Part shown: positions 58,217 to 64,000 of the stretch, one piece after another
Position numbering within the stretch: position 1 is the first letter of the stretch
Layout of the letters: every line of letters starts with the position of its first letter
Source: Psychrosphaera sp. F3M07
GTDB lineage: Bacteria > Pseudomonadota > Gammaproteobacteria > Enterobacterales > Alteromonadaceae
Length of the DNA: 64,000 nt
Assembly: GCF_018860345.1 (NCBI RefSeq)
Contig: NZ_JAHKPJ010000006.1
Location: 30,223-94,222 of the forward strand
Direction: 5' to 3'
The notes under the pieces: generated by a model
Told to the model about the DNA's origin: nothing
Database searches by the model: none
The model's input: the letters and a program-made list of their open reading frames with translations, nothing else
Made by a program: the position numbers and the translations under genes

Positions 58217-59239
58217 TTATAACTTCCAATAATTGAATTTCTTGCGCATTTTGATTTGTCTGATCAGGTTAAAAGGAAGTGCTTTAGGTGCTAATTTTCC
58301 GTTTATCACTCTTGATTTTACTGCCTCGTATACTCGCTGAGTTGCCTTTGCATCATGACTGGGGTGGTATTGTTCTCGATAAGCAGTTATCAACGCCATC
58401 CGTTCTGCCGTGGGGTTAAGTGCTGTATTTAATGCATCGTTAAGCTGCTCTGGCTCCGTTATGTTTATTAACGCTGACTCTGGAGAGGCATTGTTATAGG
58501 TAATGGCTGGTTTATTTAACAGCATAAATTCGGTAATGACAGAAGATGTGTCAGAGACAATGACATTCGATGTTTGTAATAATCCGCTTAAGTTTGAAGT
58601 TTCCAACACCACTAAGTGCTCATGCTGTAACTGCATATATTGCTCAATGATCTTTTTGTCCATCTTAGGGTGGAACTTGACTATCCAGTGAAATTTATTT
58701 TGTTTGCTTAATGCCACAATCTTATCTTTTAATTCAACCGCGCTTGATAACGAAGGGGAAAAGGTTGGGGCGTATAATACGATAGGCAAACCTAGGTTAT
58801 TAACCGGCATAGGTTCCGCGTTAAATAATTTATCTAATTTTGTCCAACCGGTTTCAACCACATCAAAAAATTGATGTTTTTCACTTAGCTTTGCAAATTT
58901 TTCAGTAAAAAATGGGCCTTGTGTACAATATAAGTCAAAACAACCTCTAATTTTAAAGTGTCCTTTTTTCTTCCATTCAAATCCATGAAACACTTGCACT
59001 TTTAAGCCTTGAATAAAACTAGGCACCACATTACCCGGAACAAATACGGCATCTGGCTTAAAGTTTTGCACTTCTTGAATACTGTCGGTAAAGGATTCGT
59101 TTGCTAAAAAGTATGATTGGTCAACGTTATTGCCATATAACATCCACATGACTTGGTCGTTATTTTTTAACGCGTATTCTTGAATGGGGCGCAAGATCTC
59201 AAATGAATAGTTTTGTGAGATGAAAAGCAAAATTCGCAT
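58217..59239 (-). CDS. CDP-glycerol glycerophosphotransferase-like protein A
   Basis: A 340-residue GT-B-like protein. Seen: LYAPTFSPS, the phosphate/nucleotide loop VKFHPKMDKK and VSDTSSVITEFMLLNKPAITY, the hallmarks of the CDP-glycerol glycerophosphotransferase (TagB/TagF) family. Such enzymes add glycerol-phosphate units to glycans or teichoic acids. It is on the minus strand, convergent with the KpsS-like gene and divergent from the related gene at 59381. A basic C-terminus (IRQIKMRKKFNYWKL) may touch the membrane. Confidence 0.83.
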   Translation of the reverse strand: MRILLFISQNYSFEILRPIQEYALKNNDQVMWMLYGNNVDQSYFLANESFTDSIQEVQNFKPDAVFVPGNVVPSFIQGLKVQVFHGFEWKKKGHFKIRGCFDLYCTQGPFFTEKFAKLSEKHQFFDVVETGWTKLDKLFNAEPMPVNNLGLPIVLYAPTFSPSLSSAVELKDKIVALSKQNKFHWIVKFHPKMDKKIIEQYMQLQHEHLVVLETSNLSGLLQTSNVIVSDTSSVITEFMLLNKPAITYNNASPESALINITEPEQLNDALNTALNPTAERMALITAYREQYHPSHDAKATQRVYEAVKSRVINGKLAPKALPFNLIRQIKMRKKFNYWKL

Positions 59240-59380
59240 TTGTCATTACCATAGTAAAATTAACCATCTAGCGCATTATTACATTAGTTTTACAATTTGA
59301 TGTAATTTTTACTACATATCCTTATAATCAAAAATTAATTTAGTACTTATCCTTTAATATGTTCCTTTAACTGGTTGGTT

Positions 59381-60451
59381 ATGAAAATAATTTTTGATGT
59401 TTTACATTTATACTACTTGCCACAATATTTACCAGTTAGGGATGAACTGATTAAAGCAGGGCACCAAGTTTATTTTGTTTTTTATAAAACGTCTGATCCA
59501 TCATTAAATGAAATTTGTCAATCCGTAATTAATAAAGAAAATTTAGACTGTTTTCTCGCCGATGATTGGTCGCAGGCGTTATCGTTTTACTTAGAACAAA
59601 AAGCGAGTTGGATTATATTTGGCAATGCGGTTGAGCAAATTGATGTCATCCACAGTGTCAGTAAAACCGCAATGATGTTGCATGGTATTGGGCCGAAAGC
59701 GGTATACTATGAAATGCCTAAAAAGCCAATGACAGTAAGGTTTGTCGAGGGAGAGTATCGTCTAAATAGACTTAAAGGTATGCACCCAAATGATAAGTTT
59801 ATCGATACCGGTTATGCCAAATTAGATCCTGCCATTCAGTCTGATAATAACGGCGTCAATTTAAGTGATTTAGGTTTAGACCCAAACAAAAAAACAATTT
59901 TGTATGCGCCGACGTTTTACCCTAGCTCATTAGAGTGCATGCCTAAAAATTTACCGCAGATGTTGTCTGAATATAATCTAATTATAAAACCTCATTTTTT
60001 TAGCTTAATTAAAAAAAAATACAAAAAACACAGTAAAATATTTAAACGTTGGCAACAAGCTGATAACCTCTATTTATGTGGTGTAGAAGATTATAATCTC
60101 GTCCCTTTTATGGGAGTGGCGGATGTTATGTTATCCGATGCTTCTTCGGCCATTTTCGAGTTTGCCGCGTTAAATAAACCTGTAATTTGGTGTGATTTTT
60201 ATAAATTACGTTGGAGTTATCGTGGGATATTTAGTTATCGATTTAAGCAACGCGTGGACTCAGATATACAATATTTTGAACAAGTTGGTTGGCGGATCCA
60301 GTCACCAACTGAATTAGTTGATACCTTAGTGGATTCATTAAAAGAGACTGACGCTAAAGTACAGCAAAGGGCTAAAGTCATTAGCCAACTCGCTGGTCGA
60401 GTCGATGGTCAATCAGCTAATCGTATCGTAAATTATTTAACAAACAATTAA
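59381..60451 (+). CDS. CDP-glycerol glycerophosphotransferase-like protein B
   Basis: A 356-residue second member of the family: LHGIGPKAVYYEMP, ILYAPTFYPSSLE, IIKPHFFSLI and LSDASSAIFEFAALNKPVIW. It probably transfers glycerol phosphate to a cell-surface glycan. ATG 59381 is chosen over the in-frame TTG at 59375. It lies 17 bases before the cytidylyltransferase gene, which would supply its CDP-glycerol donor. Confidence 0.85.
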   Translation: MKIIFDVLHLYYLPQYLPVRDELIKAGHQVYFVFYKTSDPSLNEICQSVINKENLDCFLADDWSQALSFYLEQKASWIIFGNAVEQIDVIHSVSKTAMMLHGIGPKAVYYEMPKKPMTVRFVEGEYRLNRLKGMHPNDKFIDTGYAKLDPAIQSDNNGVNLSDLGLDPNKKTILYAPTFYPSSLECMPKNLPQMLSEYNLIIKPHFFSLIKKKYKKHSKIFKRWQQADNLYLCGVEDYNLVPFMGVADVMLSDASSAIFEFAALNKPVIWCDFYKLRWSYRGIFSYRFKQRVDSDIQYFEQVGWRIQSPTELVDTLVDSLKETDAKVQQRAKVISQLAGRVDGQSANRIVNYLTNN

Positions 60452-60468
60452 TTAATGAGGTTATGGAA

Positions 60469-60912
60469 ATGAAACCTATAGTATATGTTTCTGGAACATT
60501 TGATTTATTTCACAGCAATCACTTAAAAATGATTGAATATGGGGCTGGGCTTGGCGGTACGCTCATTGTGGGTGTAAGCACTGACGATTTGGTGAGTACT
60601 TATAAAAATCCGCCTAGTGTGCCATTTGAAGAGCGTCAGGCCATAATTTCGGCTTTAAAGTATCCACATATTGTTATACCGCAGCGTTCTTTGGAGCATA
60701 CCCAAAGAGTGAAAGATTTGAATATTGATATCTTTGTCGTAGGTGATGACTGGCGTGGAAAGTATGATTATTTAAGAGACTTAGGTGTACAAGTTTTCTA
60801 TTTTCCTTACGGTGCAGGTGTTAGTAGTTCTAAATTAAAACAACAAATTACCAAACAATACTCTGAATTGAAGAAAACGGCCGATGATCATATCAATCCT
60901 GAGGTTGTGTAG
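60469..60912 (+). CDS. TagD-like glycerol-3-phosphate cytidylyltransferase
   Basis: A 147-residue nucleotidyltransferase predicted to make CDP-glycerol from CTP and glycerol-3-phosphate. The N-terminal core is YVSGTFDLFHSNHLKMIE and a C-terminal GVSSSKLK resembles the second CTP-binding motif. The HxGH motif reads HSNH, with Asn in place of Gly. Start ATG 60469 is eight bases after GAGG; ATG 60463 is only two bases away. The gene is in a run with the transferase before it and an SDR directly after (TAG then ATG). Confidence 0.85.
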   Translation: MKPIVYVSGTFDLFHSNHLKMIEYGAGLGGTLIVGVSTDDLVSTYKNPPSVPFEERQAIISALKYPHIVIPQRSLEHTQRVKDLNIDIFVVGDDWRGKYDYLRDLGVQVFYFPYGAGVSSSKLKQQITKQYSELKKTADDHINPEVV

Positions 60913-61518
60913 ATGTTAAAAATATTAATCACAGGTGGTGGTGGTGATTGGGCACAAAGCTTTAAACAAAACCACCAAGATACTTATGATATTCACACGC
61001 CGACTAGAGGCGAGTTAGATGTGACATCTGAGCCATCTGTCATTGCATATTTTGAACGTCAAACAACGCCATTTGATGTGGTCATCAATAATGCGGGATG
61101 TATCCACCCTAAGCGCATTTTAGAGTCGGATAGCAGTGCGTGGGTTAATGACATTAATGTCAATTTGATTGGAAGTTTTTATGTGAGCAAAGCTGCATTA
61201 CAATCAAATCGCAAAACAAAGTTAATACATATATCGTCAACGGCAGCGTACAACGCTTATGCGGATTGGTCTTCGTATTGTGCGTCTAAAGCTGGAGTGA
61301 AAACATTAGCCTTAAGTTTGGCTAATGATGGCTTTGATTCTTATTGTTTATGCCCTGGAGCCATAGATACAAAATTCAGAGATAAATTCGATATTGCCAA
61401 TAATAATGTGATGAGTTGTGCGGACTTAACAATTCATGTTTTGGACGTGATAAAAGGGAAATATCAAAGGGGTGATGTTTTGTTTATTCGCAGTAATGAA
61501 TTCACCCTAAATCCTTAG
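60913..61518 (+). CDS. Short-chain dehydrogenase/reductase
   Basis: A 201-residue SDR, shorter than the usual 250. NAD(P)-binding loop ITGGGGDWAQSF (a variant of TGxxxGxG), NNAG, catalytic Ser in HISSTAAY and YCASK are all present. The substrate is unknown; by location it may modify a sugar or polyol for the glycan. The ATG directly follows the cytidylyltransferase stop. It is the last gene of the accessory block before the rpmB promoter. Confidence 0.88.
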   Translation: MLKILITGGGGDWAQSFKQNHQDTYDIHTPTRGELDVTSEPSVIAYFERQTTPFDVVINNAGCIHPKRILESDSSAWVNDINVNLIGSFYVSKAALQSNRKTKLIHISSTAAYNAYADWSSYCASKAGVKTLALSLANDGFDSYCLCPGAIDTKFRDKFDIANNNVMSCADLTIHVLDVIKGKYQRGDVLFIRSNEFTLNP

Positions 61519-61583
61519 TTTGTACAAAAAACAAACTCAAATGAAAATAACTGGTAAAAAAACGTCTTATTTACAACAAAAAC

Positions 61584-61612
61584 TTGATCTTGACCCTCAA
61601 ATTCTGTATAAA
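61584..61612 (+). promoter_or_regulatory. Sigma-70 promoter of rpmB-rpmG
   Basis: TTGATC (61584-61589), a 17-base spacer and TATAAA (61607-61612), about 90 bases upstream of rpmB. A strong independent promoter is expected for ribosomal proteins. Confidence 0.65.
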
Positions 61613-61699
61613 TTGCGCCCTTTCGAATGCCCGGACAAATTAATTGGCCAATAGGGCTAATTAGATTGACGTCAGAATTTTTGTTTTGGAGTAAATGAC

Positions 61700-61936
61700 A
61701 TGGCTAAAGTTTGCCAAGTAACAGGTAAGCGCCCAACGGTTGGTAACAATCGTTCACACGCGCGTAACGCTACTAGACGTCGTTTCTTACCTAACCTACA
61801 AACACACCGTTTTTGGGTTGAAAGTGAGAAGCGATTTGTGAAATTACGTTTATCTACTAAAGGTATGCGTATAATTGATAAAAAAGGTATTGATACAGTG
61901 CTAGCAGATATGCGTGCAGCTGGTCAAAAAATCTAA
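61700..61936 (+). CDS. rpmB: 50S ribosomal protein L28
   Basis: A 78-residue ribosomal protein: [20 protein letters not shown] start, [16 protein letters not shown] core and a typical basic body. GGAG precedes the ATG. It is co-transcribed with rpmG 11 bases downstream. Confidence 0.98.
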   Translation: MAKVCQVTGKRPTVGNNRSHARNATRRRFLPNLQTHRFWVESEKRFVKLRLSTKGMRIIDKKGIDTVLADMRAAGQKI

Positions 61937-61947
61937 GGAACTAAATC

Positions 61948-62103
61948 ATGCGTGATAAAATTCGTTTAGTTTCAACGGCTGGAACTGGTTATTTTTATAC
62001 TACTGATAAAAATAAGAAGCTAATGCCTGAAAAGATGGAAATCAAAAAATTTGATCCAAAGATCCGTAAACACGTGATCTTCAAAGAAGCTAAAATTAAG
62101 TAA
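61948..62103 (+). CDS. rpmG: 50S ribosomal protein L33
   Basis: A 51-residue ribosomal protein read directly from the sequence: [18 protein letters not shown], then [19 protein letters not shown] and a [12 protein letters not shown] end. It lacks the CxxC pairs of the zinc form. AAGGA precedes the ATG. It follows rpmB by 11 bases and is followed by a terminator. Confidence 0.97.
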   Translation: MRDKIRLVSTAGTGYFYTTDKNKKLMPEKMEIKKFDPKIRKHVIFKEAKIK

Positions 62104-62140
62104 GCTTTTTGAATTCTATTGAAACTTTTGCAAAAGTTTA

Positions 62141-62169
62141 AAAAACCTGGCTTATTAGTCAGGTTTTTT
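62141..62169 (+). terminator. Rho-independent terminator after rpmG
   Basis: AAAAACCTG and CAGGTTTTT form the stem around a loop of about 10 bases, followed by a T tract. Confidence 0.85.
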
Positions 62170-62258
62170 TATGTCCAAAATTCAATAACATTGATTAGCA
62201 CAATTAATCACTATAAATTGTAAAGCCACAGTTATACCAGTAGTTTGATAGGACTAGT

Positions 62259-62762
62259 ATGAAAACAGGGTTAACCCAACGAGGTTGGAATAACGTATTA
62301 ATTTTTGCATCGCTATTTATGATTGTATTGTTTAACAGTACACATCAACGATTTGTCTCCAACGACAATGACAAGATCAAACGTACGTTAATTGAATCAT
62401 CAAGTTTATTGCAGAATATAGACTTTAACGGTTTACGGTTTGAACGTATTGGGTCAGGGTGGCGCACGTTAACACAAGTAGACATTCAGACTAAAATGAG
62501 TCCTGAAACTATTATTCAACACTGGGCTGAACAGCCGATAGAAATATTGGAAAATGAACCTGCAATTAATAGCTCAAACAGTCGATTTCCAATATCCCTG
62601 GATATGATCGGCCAACAGCAAACCCAAGTGTTTGAATTTATTATCGATAACAATGCAGGTGTAGTTTACATTTTTGATCATAACATTGCGCAGTGGTTGA
62701 TAATCGATCAATCACAGTTAGCCTTGTTTATCCCTGCCGTTTTACTCAATCTAAATAATTAA
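62259..62762 (+). CDS. Hypothetical single-pass membrane protein upstream of mutM
   Basis: A 167-residue protein with one N-terminal membrane segment (about 12-26) and a soluble C-terminal part with few distinctive motifs. I recognise no family. It lies 10 bases before mutM, so the two are probably co-transcribed. A periplasmic location of the soluble part is likely. Confidence 0.72.
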   Translation: MKTGLTQRGWNNVLIFASLFMIVLFNSTHQRFVSNDNDKIKRTLIESSSLLQNIDFNGLRFERIGSGWRTLTQVDIQTKMSPETIIQHWAEQPIEILENEPAINSSNSRFPISLDMIGQQQTQVFEFIIDNNAGVVYIFDHNIAQWLIIDQSQLALFIPAVLLNLNN

Positions 62763-62772
62763 GTTAACCATA

Positions 62773-63582
62773 ATGCCTGAATTACCAGAAGTAGAAGTAA
62801 GCCGTTTAGGTATTACTCCACATATTGAAAATCAAATAATCACTCAAGTTGTCGTTAGAAATGGTCAGTTGCGCTGGCCGGTTCCTGAAGAGGTTCAATT
62901 ATTAGTTGGTCAAACGGTAATGGGGGTGTCACGCAGAGCAAAATATTTGTTTATCGATACCCAAGCCGGCAGTGCTATTTTGCATTTGGGCATGTCTGGT
63001 AAATTATGTGTTGTTGATAAAGACGTAGCGCTTGTAAAACACGATCATATTGATATCGAGTTTAGTAACGGAAAAGTACTTAGATATAACGATCCTCGTC
63101 GCTTTGGGGCATTTTTATGGCAACAACCTAATACTACCCACGCCTTGTTAACAAAATTAGGCCCAGAGCCTTTAACGGACGAATTTGACTCTACTTGGTT
63201 ATTCGAAAAATCCAGAGGTAAATCTACAGTAGTTAAAAACTTTATTATGGATAACCATGTGGTGGTGGGCGTTGGCAATATATACGCTAATGAAAGTTTG
63301 TTTAAAGCGGGAATCGACCCAAGAAAACCAGCTGGGAAAATATCTAAACAAAAATATGTCGCTTTAACTGCGCATATCAAACAGACGTTAGCAGAGGCAA
63401 TCAAACAAGGAGGCACGACTTTAAAAGACTTTACCCAGTCAGATGGTAACCCTGGATATTTTGCTCAAGAATTATTGGTTTATGGCCGAGCAGGAAAAGC
63501 GTGTTTATCGTGTGACAGTATATTAAAGTCAATTAAAATTGGTCAAAGAAATTCATTTTATTGCCCAAGTTGCCAACATTAA
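62773..63582 (+). CDS. mutM: Formamidopyrimidine-DNA glycosylase (Fpg/MutM)
   Basis: Base-excision repair enzyme removing 8-oxoguanine and formamidopyrimidines, with AP lyase activity. It is 269 residues. The catalytic Pro-Glu is at the mature N-terminus ([13 protein letters not shown]) and the binding segment is [14 protein letters not shown]. The C-terminal zinc finger has C-x2-C (CLSCDS) and C-x2-C (CPSCQH). It ends the conserved radC-rpmB-rpmG-mutM order. Confidence 0.97.
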   Translation: MPELPEVEVSRLGITPHIENQIITQVVVRNGQLRWPVPEEVQLLVGQTVMGVSRRAKYLFIDTQAGSAILHLGMSGKLCVVDKDVALVKHDHIDIEFSNGKVLRYNDPRRFGAFLWQQPNTTHALLTKLGPEPLTDEFDSTWLFEKSRGKSTVVKNFIMDNHVVVGVGNIYANESLFKAGIDPRKPAGKISKQKYVALTAHIKQTLAEAIKQGGTTLKDFTQSDGNPGYFAQELLVYGRAGKACLSCDSILKSIKIGQRNSFYCPSCQH

Positions 63583-63632
63583 TAAATCAAGTTATCTTCG
63601 ATGCAGAAAATTCGTAGTTAAGGTTAATTAAA

Positions 63633-64000
63633 ATGGAATTCATTTCTCAATTAAGACACACATTTGCTAGTGGTAAAACTAAATCTTTAGAATGGCGCCA
63701 AGGCCAGTTGTTAGCGTTAAAGCAAATGTTGGAAGAAAATGAAAAGGCCATTTACAAAGCGCTGTTTGATGATTTAGGAAAATGCCAATTTGAATCCCAT
63801 GTTTCCGAATATGGCTTTGTATTAAAAGACATCGCTTTGTTTCTTAAGAAAACAAAACAATGGGCCAAACCAAGAAATGTAAAAACCCCTTTATTGTTAC
63901 AACCTGGTAAAAGCAAAATAACACCTGAGCCTTTAGGTACTGTGTTAATTATGGGGGCTTGGAATTATCCTCTGCAACTTGTGTTAAGCCCTATGGTGGC
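63633..64000 (+). CDS. Aldehyde dehydrogenase, N-terminal part (3' partial)
   Basis: The open frame runs past the window end; 122 residues are visible. MEFISQLRHTFASGKT, SLEWRQGQLLALKQML, LGKCQFESHVSEYG and ITPEPLGTVLIMGAWNYPLQL match class 3-type aldehyde dehydrogenases (NAD(P)-dependent fatty or aromatic aldehyde oxidation, coniferyl-aldehyde-dehydrogenase-like). The catalytic Cys lies beyond the window. The ATG is preceded by AAGG. Confidence 0.88.
   Translation, partial: MEFISQLRHTFASGKTKSLEWRQGQLLALKQMLEENEKAIYKALFDDLGKCQFESHVSEYGFVLKDIALFLKKTKQWAKPRNVKTPLLLQPGKSKITPEPLGTVLIMGAWNYPLQLVLSPMV

Noticed and set aside
53788-61518. Complete ABC- or Wzy-dependent capsule locus
   Set aside because: No Wza/Wzc, Wzx/Wzy or KpsC/KpsM/KpsT genes are present in the block; it is at most a partial set.

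Overview
This is a chromosomal window from an AT-rich gammaproteobacterium, most likely a marine member of the Alteromonadales. The evidence is the set of conserved gene blocks (ftsY-ftsE-ftsX-rpoH; yibQ-envC-gpmI with yibN-grxC-secB-gpsA; hslVU-ftsN-priA-rpmE; metJ/metB-metL-like-metF; slmA-coaBC-radC; rpmB-rpmG-mutM), low GC, many c-di-GMP and HDOD proteins, and two chemoreceptors. I did not assign a genus. No phage, insertion sequence, tRNA, rRNA or CRISPR was seen.

Layout. 1-5209: cell division and SRP receptor genes (ftsY partial, ftsE, ftsX), an inserted reverse-strand EAL-HDOD gene, then rpoH preceded by a near-perfect CIRCE (HrcA operator) element. 5321-12723: a DUF2797 gene, yibQ/envC/gpmI on the minus strand, yibN-grxC-secB-gpsA on the plus strand, and ppnP. 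12842-32064: a roughly 19-kb run of seven minus-strand genes. In transcription order these are a metallo-beta-lactamase-fold hydrolase, a TPR plus outer-membrane-barrel protein, a FecR-domain protein with an acidic linker, a 3702-residue mosaic lipoprotein, a second MBL-fold hydrolase, a GAF-HD-GYP protein and a TPR-GGDEF diguanylate cyclase. 32374-41710: two chemoreceptors with sigma-28-like promoters around hslVU, then ftsN, priA, a small secreted protein and rpmE. 42114-47349: a malic enzyme, then the methionine cluster (metJ divergent from metB, a homoserine dehydrogenase lacking its aspartokinase half, metF) with MetJ boxes. 47463-52837: HDOD, DUF5665, PhnA, a TrmB-like methyltransferase, slmA, coaBC and radC. 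52849-61518: an accessory block between radC and rpmB, consisting of a split YeeE/YedE transporter followed by surface-glycan genes (GT4, a barrel protein, Wzi-like, KpsS-like, two CDP-glycerol phosphotransferase-like proteins, a TagD-like cytidylyltransferase and an SDR). 61700-64000: rpmB, rpmG, a hypothetical gene, mutM and the start of an aldehyde dehydrogenase.

The best candidate for an undescribed system is the seven-gene run. It encodes a giant OM-sorted lipoprotein beside a TPR-barrel protein whose layout resembles Slam-type lipoprotein exporters, a FecR-domain protein, and two paralogous MBL hydrolases flanking them. Downstream on the same strand are a c-di-GMP hydrolase and a c-di-GMP synthase. 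I infer a regulated surface display or adhesion system; the sequence shows the architecture, not the function. Second in interest is the CIRCE element in front of rpoH, which would place sigma-32 under HrcA/GroEL control.
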